Shown here: positions 16,984-25,443 of the stretch, in pieces | Layout of the letters: each line of letters begins with the position of its first letter | Position numbering within the stretch: the first letter of the stretch is position 1 | From: an uncultured Campylobacter sp. | GTDB lineage: Bacteria > Campylobacterota > Campylobacteria > Campylobacterales > Campylobacteraceae | NCBI RefSeq assembly: GCF_938015785.1 | Contig: NZ_CALLWC010000035.1 | Coordinates: 1 to 60,299, forward strand | Reading direction: 5' to 3' | DNA: 60,299 bases | Notes under the pieces: generated by a model | Seen by the model: the letters and a program-made list of their open reading frames with translations, nothing else | What the model was told of the DNA's origin: nothing | Database searches by the model: none | Made by a program: the position numbers and the translations under genes

Positions 16984-17039
16984 AAAATTTTACTTATGCT
17001 TTTTTGATAAAATTATCCAAAAATTTTAAAAGGAAATCG

Positions 17040-18953
17040 ATGAATTGGAATTTAGGCGAGCTGTTTGCAAACGAAGCGAAATTTAGCGGCGCGATAGATA
17101 GCGCGGCCGCGCAGGTTCGGGATTTTGAAGCTAAATTTAAAGACAGGTTGCGCGCTCTTAGCGCGGAGGAATTTTTAGGCGCGCTTGAGCTTTATGAGAG
17201 CATCAGCGAGCAGATCGGCAAGATAATGAGCTTTGCGCATCTTAGATTTGCGCGAGATACGAGCCTTGGGGCGCAGCAGGCCAAGACGGAGCAGGCTTGC
17301 AACGACATTTCGCAGAGCCTGCTTTTTTTTGAGCTCGAGTTTAACGAGCTTGACGCCGCAAAACAGGACGAGCTTATCGCGGGAAGCGGGAGATTTAGAT
17401 ATTATTTGAGCCTGCTTAAGCAGCGCAAGGCCCATCAGCTAAGCCTGCCGCAAGAAAGCGTGCTTTTAAAAACTTCGCCCGTAAGCGGCGAGGCGTTTTC
17501 GCGACTTTTTGACGAGAGTATGGCGCGGATGAGCTTTGATTTTCGCGGGCGCAAGCTCGGCGAGGAGGAAATTTTAAGCCTGCTTCATAGCTCCGATCGC
17601 GGGGTGCGAAAGGACGCCGCAGCCTCGCTAAGCGCGGTGCTGCAGCAGAACTCCCATCTGCTCGGCTACATCTACAATATGATCAAAACCGATCTTAAAA
17701 TTCGCTGCGAACTGCGGGGCTACGATAAAGCCGAGGCGGTGATGCATGAGGAAAATCAGATAAATATCGCAAGCGTCGATGCGCTGATCGCAGAGGCGGA
17801 GCGAAGCTTCGCTCTGGTCGGCAAATTTTACGCCAAAAAGCGCGAAATTTTAGGCTACGACGCGCTGTATGATTACGACAGATACGCGCCGCTTAGTGGC
17901 GATGAGAGCGAGTTTAGCTTCGAGCAGACTAAGCAGATCGTGCTAGCGGCGTTTGAAAAATTTAACCCAAAATTTAAGCAGATCGCGCTGATCGCGTTTG
18001 AGCGAAACTGGATCGACGCGATGCCCGCGCAAAATAAGCAAAGCGGCGCGTTTTCGCATTCTGGCTCGCGCGATACGCACCCTTTCGTGCTTTTAAATTT
18101 CACGCGCAAGCGCCGCGACGTATTTACCCTCGCACACGAGCTTGGGCACGCGATACATCAGTATCTAAGCTACGGCGTGGGCTATTTTAACTCCTTTACG
18201 CCGCTAACGACGGCGGAGACCGCGTCGGTGTTCTGCGAGATGTTGGTGTTTGATTATATGCGCGAAAATTTTTCAAATTTAAACGGCTCGCAAAATTTAA
18301 AAAGCGACGCCGCCTCGGACGGCTCGCAAAATTTTAAATGCAGCGCTTCGCAAGAGGCTCAGGGCGGTGAAATTCCAAACGAGCGCGCCGTAAAAAATGC
18401 CGCTTCGCAAGGCTCTGCGGATTCGTGTGAATACGCAGAGCACGATACGGATACGCCCTCGCAGACCGCAAGTGACAAGGTCGCGCTAAGAGCGATGCTT
18501 GCGGCAAAGATCGAGGATATCTTCGCTACGCTTTACCGCCAGATCGGATTTACGACCTTTGAGCGGCGCGTGCATGCAAACGCGGATGAGCTAAGCGTAG
18601 ACCGTATTAATGAGCTTTGGATGGAGGAGTCGCGCAAGATGTTTGCGGGCGAGCTAATCTTGCAGGATCATTACAAAAGTTGGTGGAGCTACATCCCGCA
18701 CTTCGTTCACACGCCGTTTTACTGCTACTCCTACGCCTACGCGCAGCTTTTGGTGCTCGCGCTTTACGGGCTGTATAAAAGCGGCAGGCTCGAAAATTTC
18801 GTTCAAATTTACACCGAGTTTTTAAGCTCGGGTGGCAGCGACGAGCCGCAAAAGCTAGTTGCGAAATTCGGCTTTGATATCAATAAAAGCGAGTTTTGGC
18901 GCATCGGCATAGAGCAGGTCGCAGCGCTTGTAGATGAGTTTGTGAGGGGTTAG
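17040..18953 (+). CDS. pepF: M3-family oligoendopeptidase F
   Basis: 637 aa from ATG 17040, chosen because AGGAAA precedes it; the upstream frame start at 17004 has no such site. The zinc-binding motif is HELGHAIHQ with His366, Glu367 and His370, and the third ligand lies in TTAETASVFCEML. Ends with the family phrase ILQDHYKSWWSYIPHFVHTPFYCYSYAYAQLL. It cleaves short peptides in the cytoplasm. Odd feature: about 65 extra residues (roughly 411-478) of Ser/Asn/Ala-rich sequence with two near copies of GSQN(L/F)K, inserted between the zinc-ligand region and the conserved C-terminal half. Starts a tightly packed run; the next gene begins one base after its stop. Confidence 0.92.
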   Translation: MNWNLGELFANEAKFSGAIDSAAAQVRDFEAKFKDRLRALSAEEFLGALELYESISEQIGKIMSFAHLRFARDTSLGAQQAKTEQACNDISQSLLFFELEFNELDAAKQDELIAGSGRFRYYLSLLKQRKAHQLSLPQESVLLKTSPVSGEAFSRLFDESMARMSFDFRGRKLGEEEILSLLHSSDRGVRKDAAASLSAVLQQNSHLLGYIYNMIKTDLKIRCELRGYDKAEAVMHEENQINIASVDALIAEAERSFALVGKFYAKKREILGYDALYDYDRYAPLSGDESEFSFEQTKQIVLAAFEKFNPKFKQIALIAFERNWIDAMPAQNKQSGAFSHSGSRDTHPFVLLNFTRKRRDVFTLAHELGHAIHQYLSYGVGYFNSFTPLTTAETASVFCEMLVFDYMRENFSNLNGSQNLKSDAASDGSQNFKCSASQEAQGGEIPNERAVKNAASQGSADSCEYAEHDTDTPSQTASDKVALRAMLAAKIEDIFATLYRQIGFTTFERRVHANADELSVDRINELWMEESRKMFAGELILQDHYKSWWSYIPHFVHTPFYCYSYAYAQLLVLALYGLYKSGRLENFVQIYTEFLSSGGSDEPQKLVAKFGFDINKSEFWRIGIEQVAALVDEFVRG

Positions 18954-18954
18954 G

Positions 18955-19362
18955 ATGATAGATAAAATTTTAAAAGACGATAAGTTTATCGCTGCGAGCA
19001 GCGCAAATATAGGCGCGGTTTTGGACTACGTTTTGGCTCTTGGATATGGATTTGGCATCGTTGCGAGGACGGATCAGATAAAATTTGACCCGCTGCTGCC
19101 GGAGGAAATTTTAAAAAGCTTCAAAATGCCCGCGATCTTTTTGCAGCTGGAGGAGTACACGCTCTCTAGCGCGCATCTTAGCAAGGATGAGCTGGTTTTC
19201 GAGGCGGGATTTGGGCCGCAGGATTTTGTAAGCACGCTTAGCGTGCCGTTTTACGCGGTTTTGCAGATCGTCGTGGACGGCAAGCCCATCGCGGTAAATT
19301 TCTCCCAGCCCGAGTCCGAGTGGCTTAAGCGCGAAAAATCGCGTAAAATTTTCTCAAAATGA
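18955..19362 (+). CDS. Probable SspB-like ClpXP adaptor
   Basis: 135 aa, equivalent to the uncharacterised gene at this place in C. jejuni (Cj1100, from memory). The segment LSKDELVFEAGFG...LSVPFYAVLQI lines up with E. coli SspB (LANDEVRFNARFG...VSVPLAAVLAI). The preceding FDPLLPEEILK...PAIFLQLEEYTL matches the layout of alphaproteobacterial SspB (LP...MTIVLQHQFWDL), giving the small Sm-like barrel of that family. SspB tethers ssrA-tagged proteins to ClpXP. smpB, clpS and clpA lie a few genes downstream, which suits a proteolysis adaptor. The short C-terminal tail (REKSRKIFSK) could dock on ClpX, but this is inference. It overlaps the helicase gene by ATGA. Confidence 0.6.
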   Translation: MIDKILKDDKFIAASSANIGAVLDYVLALGYGFGIVARTDQIKFDPLLPEEILKSFKMPAIFLQLEEYTLSSAHLSKDELVFEAGFGPQDFVSTLSVPFYAVLQIVVDGKPIAVNFSQPESEWLKREKSRKIFSK

Positions 19363-21419
19363 GCGATATTTTAGAAGGTCTTAATCCCGCTCAGCGCGAG
19401 GCTGCGAGCCACGTGGACGGAGCGATGTTAATCTTAGCGGGTGCGGGCAGCGGCAAAACCAAAACAATCACCGCGCGCCTTGCTTACTTGCTTTCAAACG
19501 GCGTGCCTGCGGAAAATACTCTCACGCTTACGTTTACGAACAAAGCCGCCGCCGAGATGCGCTCGCGAGCGCTTAATCTGATAAGCGGGCTAAATTTAAG
19601 CAACGTGCCGCTTCTGTGCACCTTTCATAAATTTGGGCTTCTGTTTTTGAAATTTCATATTAGCGAGCTTGGGCGTAGCGCAAACTTCCAAGTAATCGAC
19701 ACCGACGATAAGAAAAAGATCATCAAGGGCTTTGAGATAAATTTGCCCACGTCGCTATTGGCGGCTAAAATTTCAACCTATAAAAATTCCTTGATCGATC
19801 CCAAAGATATCGACGAGCTTCTAAAAGGCGAAGATGACGAGCTAAGCAGGATGTATAGCGGATTTTACGCGCACTGCGCTAGAGCATACAAGAGCTACGA
19901 GGAGTATTTGGCGGCGAATAATCTGGTGGATTTCGATGATCTGCTGATTTTGCCGTATAAAATTTTAAGCGCCAACGACGCATTATGCGATGAAATTTCG
20001 CGCCGTTACGCCTACATCACGGTTGATGAGTATCAGGACACCAACGACATTCAATTCAAACTGCTGCAAAAGCTCTGCACCGCGCACGAAAACCTCGTAG
20101 TAGTGGGCGATGACGATCAGAGTATCTACGGCTGGCGCGGCGCGCGGATAGAAAATATTCTAAATTTTAAAGATCAGTTCTCAAACGTAAAATTTATCAA
20201 ACTCGAGCAGAACTACCGCTCCACGGATGAAATTTTAAATGCCGCCAACGAGCTTATCTCACATAACAAAAACCGCCTCGGCAAGAGCCTTACTAGCATG
20301 AACGGCGGGGGCAAAAAGATCGAAATTTTGCGTTCGGACGAGGAGAGTATCGAGGCGGCAAAGATTGCAGAAGCCATCAAAAAGCTGCTTTCAAGCGGCA
20401 TAGCGCCCTCTCAAATCGCCGTGCTTTACCGCGTAAACGCTCTTTCGCGCGCACTGGAAGAGGGGCTGAATCGAGCCAAAATCCCGTACAAAATGGTAGG
20501 CGGCGTGAAATTTTACGAGCGCGCCGAGATCAAGGATACGATCGCTTATCTACGCTTAGTAAATGACGAGCACGACGACTTTTCGATGAGGCGGATCATA
20601 AACGTGCCCAAGCGCGGCATCGGCAAGGTCTCGCTGGCAAAGCTCGAGGAGCTTTCGCGCCTGCGACTTATCAGTCTATTTGACGCTTTTAGCGAGCCGG
20701 ACGCGGGGCTTAGCGCCAAGGCGGCGCAGGCTCTAGCGGAGCTTAAAAGCGGTATCGCTTCTATCTCCGCGCTAGCGGATACGATCAAAAAAATAGACGC
20801 GCTGGAGCCCGCTTTCGGGTTAAAAGCTTACTACGCTTCGCTGCCCGACGGCGTCGATCGCGTCGCAAATATCGACGAGTTTTTGGCGATGCTGAAGGAC
20901 GAGGCGAGCAATAAGCCCGATTTTGATCTGGCGGAATTTTTAAATGAGCTGAGCCTTCTTAGCGATCAGGACGCCGTATCTGGCGATGCGATAAACATAA
21001 TGAGCGTGCACGCGAGCAAAGGGCTTGAGTTTTCGCACCTTTTCGTAATCGGACTGGAGGAGGGCTTTTTCCCGCTTTTGGGCGACAGCAATGATATCGA
21101 GGAGGAGCGTAGGCTCGCATACGTAGCGATTACGCGCGCCAAACACACTCTCACGCTTAGCTTTGCCGCTAGCCGCTTTTATCGCGGCAAGCGCGAGAGA
21201 CTCGATGCGAGCAGGTTTATAGCTGAGGCGGGTTTGGTAGCTAAAGAGCCGCCGCGCGAGCAAAGCAGCGGCTTTAGTAAGGGCGAGCTGATCAAACACA
21301 AACTCTTCGGTATCGGACAGATCACGGCGGTAAACGGCGATCGGCTCACTATAAATTTCGGCGGAATTTCGCGCGTGATAGTGTCGAATTTCGTAGAAAA
21401 GATCGGCTCTTATGAATAG
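19359..21419 (+). CDS. UvrD/Rep-type ATP-dependent DNA helicase
   Basis: 686 aa. Superfamily 1 motifs in order: Q-motif LNPAQREAASHVDG, Walker A AGAGSGKTKT (about 28-37), TFTNKAAAEMR, Walker B VDEYQDTND (about 222-230), GDDDQSIYGWRGA, LEQNYRS, and near the C-terminus MSVHASKGLEFSHLFVIGLEEG and EERRLAYVAITRAK. It unwinds DNA 3' to 5' in repair and replication restart. Equivalent to the helicase gene Cj1101 at this position. It overlaps the gene before by 4 bases and truB after by 8, so all three are probably co-transcribed. Confidence 0.93.
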   Translation: MSDILEGLNPAQREAASHVDGAMLILAGAGSGKTKTITARLAYLLSNGVPAENTLTLTFTNKAAAEMRSRALNLISGLNLSNVPLLCTFHKFGLLFLKFHISELGRSANFQVIDTDDKKKIIKGFEINLPTSLLAAKISTYKNSLIDPKDIDELLKGEDDELSRMYSGFYAHCARAYKSYEEYLAANNLVDFDDLLILPYKILSANDALCDEISRRYAYITVDEYQDTNDIQFKLLQKLCTAHENLVVVGDDDQSIYGWRGARIENILNFKDQFSNVKFIKLEQNYRSTDEILNAANELISHNKNRLGKSLTSMNGGGKKIEILRSDEESIEAAKIAEAIKKLLSSGIAPSQIAVLYRVNALSRALEEGLNRAKIPYKMVGGVKFYERAEIKDTIAYLRLVNDEHDDFSMRRIINVPKRGIGKVSLAKLEELSRLRLISLFDAFSEPDAGLSAKAAQALAELKSGIASISALADTIKKIDALEPAFGLKAYYASLPDGVDRVANIDEFLAMLKDEASNKPDFDLAEFLNELSLLSDQDAVSGDAINIMSVHASKGLEFSHLFVIGLEEGFFPLLGDSNDIEEERRLAYVAITRAKHTLTLSFAASRFYRGKRERLDASRFIAEAGLVAKEPPREQSSGFSKGELIKHKLFGIGQITAVNGDRLTINFGGISRVIVSNFVEKIGSYE

Positions 21420-22260
21420 ATTGTTTTTGGCGGACAAGCCCGCGGGTATCGGCAGCAATAAATTTTTAAGCGCTCTTAAACGCAAATACGGCGTGAAAAA
21501 GGCGGGCTTTAGCGGCACGCTCGATCCCTTTGCGAGCGGCGCGCTGATCGTGGCATTCGGGCAATACGCGCGCTTTTTTAGGTTTTTGAAAAAGGAGCCA
21601 AAAGTTTACACTGCGACGCTGTGGCTGGGCGCGCAGAGCCCAAGCGGCGATAACGAAAACATAGGGCGCGTGGAGCAAATTCCGCCGCTTTCGTGCGAGG
21701 TTTTAGACGCCGCGATGGCGCAAATGCGCGGCGAGACAAAATTTATCCCGCCCGCTTTCAGCGCCAAGAAAATTAGCGGCGTGCGCGCATATAAGCTCGC
21801 TCGCGCGGGCGAAGAGGTGAGCTTGAAAGAGAGCTCGATGCGGGTTTTTGATGCTGAAATTTTAAGCTACGCTCATCCCTTCGTGAGCTTTCGCGTAGCA
21901 CTCAGCGAGGGTGGCTACGTGCGCTCTTTCGCGCAAATTTTAGCAGAAAAGCTAGGCGTTTGCGGTACGCTAAGCGCGCTTAGACGAGAAAGCGAGGGGG
22001 CTTTTGATTTGAAAGATCCGCGCTTTGCGGACGAGGCGGCGCTAAATCCGCTCGAGTTTTTGGATCTTAAGCCGAACTTTTACGACGGCGATGCGCGCGA
22101 CGTGATCTTGGGCAAGAAGCTCGCCGCAAAGGATCTGGCGAGCCACGCAGACGGCCGCTACCTGCTTATCTGCGGCGATTTTTACTCGATCATCGAGATT
22201 GGCGCGGGCGAGGTGCGCTATCTTTGGAATGATGTCCCGATCGCAGGCGGCGCGTTTTAA
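21412..22260 (+). CDS. truB: tRNA pseudouridine-55 synthase
   Basis: 282 aa. Begins MNRLFLADKPAGIGSNKFLS and carries the catalytic motif GFSGTLDPFASGALIVAFGQ with Asp38. KFIPPAFSAKKISGVRAYKLAR and SEGGYVRSFAQILAEKLG follow in the usual places. It converts U55 in the T loop of tRNAs to pseudouridine. Slightly short at the C-terminus; no PUA domain is evident. Translationally coupled to the helicase. The next gene in C. jejuni is csrA, but here 784 bases without a gene follow. Confidence 0.93.
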   Translation: MNRLFLADKPAGIGSNKFLSALKRKYGVKKAGFSGTLDPFASGALIVAFGQYARFFRFLKKEPKVYTATLWLGAQSPSGDNENIGRVEQIPPLSCEVLDAAMAQMRGETKFIPPAFSAKKISGVRAYKLARAGEEVSLKESSMRVFDAEILSYAHPFVSFRVALSEGGYVRSFAQILAEKLGVCGTLSALRRESEGAFDLKDPRFADEAALNPLEFLDLKPNFYDGDARDVILGKKLAAKDLASHADGRYLLICGDFYSIIEIGAGEVRYLWNDVPIAGGAF

Positions 22261-23044
22261 GCCGAGGCTCCAGCCTGCGGCGGAATTTTGATCGGGCGGT
22301 TCGAGCTTGAATTTCGACGATCATAAATACGGCGCGTTTTAAATTTGCTAGCATAGCGCTCCGCCATGTGCGGCTAAATTTTATCGCGAGCGGCGGCGGG
22401 GATTGCGTTCTTTCGTTGCGCACGGATCGTAAATCGGCCTTAAGCGGTATAAATTTCAACGCACGGCGGACGGCAGCCGCTCGCAAAAAGGAATAAAATT
22501 TCGAAACCCAAATTTAAATGCGGCGGAGCGGCGTTTAAATTTACTTGTGCCGCGTGATGGTGAAGCGCCGCGAGATTAAAATTTGACGATTTAAAAAGCG
22601 CGCAGGTTGGGGCTTATTGCGGCGCAGCAAGCAGCTTTTGTCGAATGAAATTTTAATACGTAGTCTGCACCGACGGGTTTGATTTCACAACGGGTGGCGT
22701 ACCGCCAAGTTAAATTTACGACTTAGCGCGGTGCGACTAGAATTTTGCCGGCTTGGAATTTTAATCGCTAAGATAGATTTGCGCCGCGAGTTGAAATTTA
22801 ACTCGCGCGTTGCGGATTTAAAATTCCGCGCTTTATAAAATTTACGTATCGAGCGCCGCGATCGCGGGTTAAATTCTGCAGGGCGCGCTTCACGGTGCGC
22901 GGTTTTAAATTTTGATTGCACTGGACAGGGCGTGCCGCAGGCTGAAATTTAACTCGCGCACGGATCGGAATTTTAATCGCGCCGGATGGGCTTGTCGCGG
23001 GCTAAATTTAACGCAAGCGCGCCTAGGCGCAGAAGGAGTAAAAT
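22261..23044. other. Gene-free gap at the expected csrA position
   Basis: No frame encodes the CsrA start (M-L-I-L-x-R) or its core. The gap is filled with G+C-rich sequence broken by AAATTT-type words about every 20-40 bases, and near-repeats such as TGAAATTTAACTCGCG (22794 and 22953 regions). A ribosome site AGAAGGAG at its end serves ispE. Either csrA was lost or moved elsewhere. Confidence 0.55.
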
Positions 23045-23788
23045 TTGAAGGCCTATGCAAAGATCAATGTTTTTTTAAAAGTCGTCGGCACGCGCGGCGG
23101 CTATCACGAGATCGCCTCGCGCTTCGTGCTGCGCAGGGAGCTTTTTGATGAGATAAGCTTTGAGCGCGCGAGCGGCTTTGCGCTTGAATGTGGCGCCGCG
23201 CAAATCGCGGACAATATAATTTTAAAAGCCAAGGCGGCGCTTGAGCAGGCGGGCTTTGCGCGCGAGCTTGCGGAGTTTTTCGGCTCGCACAAGATCGTGC
23301 TTAAAAAACGTATTCCGATCGGTGCGGGTCTTGGGGGCGGCAGTAGCGATGCAGCGGCGTTTTTGCGACTTGCGAACGAGGAATTAGGCTTAAAAATTCC
23401 GCGCGAGCGGCTTACCAAAATCGCGCAAAATATCGGCGCGGACGTCGCGTTTTTTGTTAGCGGGCTTGAGGCCGCAAACGTGCGCGGCATCGGCGAGATC
23501 ATCGAGCCTTTCGAGGACCGGCTGCCTGCGATCGAAATTTTAACGCCCGCGATCTTTTGCTCCACCGGCGCGGTTTATAATGAGTTTCGCGCAAGCTTTA
23601 TGCAAAACATAAACGCCGCGCAGGCGCAAGAGATGTTGCGTTTAAGCAGCGAGCAGCTGCTGGCGCAATATGGCGGCTTTCAGCTAAACGATCTTTTCGC
23701 GCCGTGCATAAAGCTATATCCGCAGATGAGCAAGTATCGCGATATGTTTCTAAGCGGTAGCGGCAGCAGCGTGTTTTTCTTAAAATAG
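23045..23788 (+). CDS. ispE: 4-diphosphocytidyl-2-C-methyl-D-erythritol kinase
   Basis: 247 aa, starting at TTG 23045 behind AGAAGGAG; the first residues KAYAKINVFLKVVG are the family N-terminus, so the rare start is well supported. The GHMP kinase ATP loop is PIGAGLGGGSSDAAAFLRLAN (about 96-116) and the C-terminal phrase FLSGSGSSVFFLK matches GxSGSGxxxF. It phosphorylates CDP-methylerythritol in the non-mevalonate isoprenoid pathway, to which ispG at 53584 also belongs. Short compared with E. coli IspE (283 aa), as is usual in this group. Confidence 0.93.
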   Translation: MKAYAKINVFLKVVGTRGGYHEIASRFVLRRELFDEISFERASGFALECGAAQIADNIILKAKAALEQAGFARELAEFFGSHKIVLKKRIPIGAGLGGGSSDAAAFLRLANEELGLKIPRERLTKIAQNIGADVAFFVSGLEAANVRGIGEIIEPFEDRLPAIEILTPAIFCSTGAVYNEFRASFMQNINAAQAQEMLRLSSEQLLAQYGGFQLNDLFAPCIKLYPQMSKYRDMFLSGSGSSVFFLK

Positions 23789-23914
23789 AAAAGCTGTGGC
23801 GGCGCGGTTAAAATTTGAAAGCTAAATTTAAAGATAAAATTTAAAATTCGCTCGCCCGCTTTTAAATTTAAGCAAAAACGGGCTAAGCTTAGGACTAAAT
23901 TTAGAAGGAAAAAG

Positions 23915-24379
23915 ATGAAAGAACTGAGTAAAAATCGCAAGGCATTTCACGATTTTACGATACTTGAAAGCTTTGAGGCGGGCATCGTGCTAAAGGGCAG
24001 CGAGGTCAAAGCTCTGCGCGCGGGCAGGGGCAATCTCAAAGATAGCTTTTGTCGCGTGATCCGCGGCGAGCTGTTTTTGCTAAATGCTCATATCAGCTAT
24101 CTTGAAAGCACAAACGCTCACTTTCGTCCAGACGAAGGGGCAGTGCGAAAGCTTTTAATGCACCGAAAGCAGATCGATAAGCTTCTGGGCGCGGTTAGCA
24201 AAGAGGGCCTTACCATCGTAGTTTTGTCGCTGTATCTGAATGATAAAAACCGCGTAAAGGCGCGTATCGCTTTGGCTAGTGGCAAAAATCTGCACGACAA
24301 GCGCGAATCGCTAAAGCGCAAGGAAGCCGACCGCGAAGCGCAAAGCGCGATGAAGCGATACGACAAGCATTCATTTTAA
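23915..24379 (+). CDS. smpB: SsrA-binding protein
   Basis: 154 aa, AGAAGGAAAAAG before the ATG. Conserved phrases are NRKAFHDFTILESFEAGIVL, KGSEVKALRAGRGNLKDSF and HRKQIDKLLGAV, and the basic C-terminal tail DKRESLKRKEADREAQSAMK that enters the ribosome mRNA channel. SmpB binds tmRNA and rescues stalled ribosomes, tagging the unfinished proteins for degradation. The ssrA gene is not in this window. Its neighbours ClpS, ClpA and the SspB-like protein belong to the same disposal route. Confidence 0.95.
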   Translation: MKELSKNRKAFHDFTILESFEAGIVLKGSEVKALRAGRGNLKDSFCRVIRGELFLLNAHISYLESTNAHFRPDEGAVRKLLMHRKQIDKLLGAVSKEGLTIVVLSLYLNDKNRVKARIALASGKNLHDKRESLKRKEADREAQSAMKRYDKHSF

Positions 24380-24396
24380 ATTCACAAAACTTTGGT

Positions 24397-24402
24397 TAAA
24401 AT
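24397..24402 (+). promoter_or_regulatory. -10 element of the TlpA-like lipoprotein gene
   Basis: TAAAAT in TTTGGTTAAAATGCGGGC, 33 bases before the start codon. It has the same -10 plus GCG discriminator look as the alaS promoter. Confidence 0.4.
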
Positions 24403-24434
24403 GCGGGCTTAAATTTAAACCCGAAGGAAATGCA

Positions 24435-25133
24435 ATGAAGAAATTTTTACTATCATGTTTGGCGATTTTTGTTTTAAGTGGCTGCGGAGATGATTCGCAG
24501 AAAAAGACGGGCTCTGCTGGCGAGAATCCTGCCGCGAGCGAGAATCAGATGGCAAAAAATTCCGCTCAAGATAAAAATGGCGAGCGTATTGGCGGAGAAA
24601 GTGGCGAGGAGGTAGCTTTTACGCCGTTTAAAACGGGTGAGCGATTTACGCTTAAAAGCGTCGTAGGCGGCGAGGTAACGATCGAGCGGACAGAAAAGGG
24701 CTTTAAGCTTGCGGACAGCGATAAAATTTTAATGTTTGATATTTTTGGTACATACTGTCAGCCGTGCCGCATCGAAGCGCCGCATCTGATGGACTTTCAG
24801 TTAAAAAATTCCGCGGATTTTCTAATGGTCGGCTTGATTTATTTTGAGGATATTACGGACGCGCAAGTGATCGAAAATTTTACGAAAAAGTTTAACGCGT
24901 ATTATTTCATCTCCAATTCAAAACAAAACGAGCGCATAGTGGGTCAAATTTTAAGCGACATCGGTTATCGTCACGCGCTTTCGATCCCTTTTAAGGTGGT
25001 GCTTAAAGATGGAAAATATCAAAGGCTTACCGACATTAACGAGGGCGATGAGCGGGGCAAGCCGTATTACTTAGGCATGGTCGATACCGATGTGATAAAA
25101 AGCGATATCGCCAGGATAAAAAATGGCAACTAA
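24435..25133 (+). CDS. TlpA-like thioredoxin-fold lipoprotein
   Basis: 232 aa with the lipoprotein signal MKKFLLSCLAIFVLSGC, lipid-modified Cys17 expected. A charged, disordered linker of about 45 residues follows. The thioredoxin fold then has FDIFGTYCQPCRIEAPHLM with the redox pair CQPC (about 113-116) and a probable cis-Pro region (HALSIPFKVVLKDGK). It likely reduces or transfers disulphides in the periplasm, for example during cytochrome c maturation. Corresponds to the thioredoxin-like gene Cj1106 at this place. Its end overlaps clpS by 11 bases. Confidence 0.85.
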   Translation: MKKFLLSCLAIFVLSGCGDDSQKKTGSAGENPAASENQMAKNSAQDKNGERIGGESGEEVAFTPFKTGERFTLKSVVGGEVTIERTEKGFKLADSDKILMFDIFGTYCQPCRIEAPHLMDFQLKNSADFLMVGLIYFEDITDAQVIENFTKKFNAYYFISNSKQNERIVGQILSDIGYRHALSIPFKVVLKDGKYQRLTDINEGDERGKPYYLGMVDTDVIKSDIARIKNGN

Positions 25134-25428
25134 AACCGGCGTGCAGATTCGCACTCGCGCCAAAACAAAATCTTTTGTGCCTCGTCCGTATAAAGTAATT
25201 TTACTTAACGACGACGTGACGACGATGGATTTCGTGGTTTATATTTTGATGGAGATTTTCGCCAAAAACTTTAACGACGCCGTAGATTTAATGATGAAAG
25301 TTCATAAGCAGGGCCGCGCAGTTTGCGGCGCGTATCCTAAAGAGATAGCCGAGTGCAAGCAACAAGCGGTTTTACAAGCGGCAAAGGCCGCAGGATTCCC
25401 TCTTAGATGTGAGATCGAAGAGGATTAA
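25123..25428 (+). CDS. clpS: ATP-dependent Clp protease adaptor ClpS
   Basis: 101 aa, of usual size. The core RPYKVILLNDDVTTMDFVVYIL and the HKQGRAVCGAYPKEIAECKQ region are typical, including Asp residues that bind the substrate N-terminus. ClpS selects proteins starting with Leu, Phe, Tyr or Trp and hands them to ClpA. It overlaps the preceding gene and is 15 bases before clpA, with AAAGGAAAGC between, so all are co-transcribed. Confidence 0.94.
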   Translation: MATKTGVQIRTRAKTKSFVPRPYKVILLNDDVTTMDFVVYILMEIFAKNFNDAVDLMMKVHKQGRAVCGAYPKEIAECKQQAVLQAAKAAGFPLRCEIEED

Positions 25429-25443
25429 ATTTAAAGGAAAGCA

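Noticed and set aside
22290..22330. tRNA-like GGTTCGAGC stretch
   Set aside because: No acceptor, D or anticodon stems can be built around it.
22261..23044. csrA remnant
   Set aside because: I read all frames for the CsrA start and core and found nothing similar, so no pseudogene is annotated.
22912..23148. Plus-strand frame of 78 codons across the ispE start
   Set aside because: It overlaps the well-supported ispE start in another frame, lacks a ribosome site and has shadow composition.
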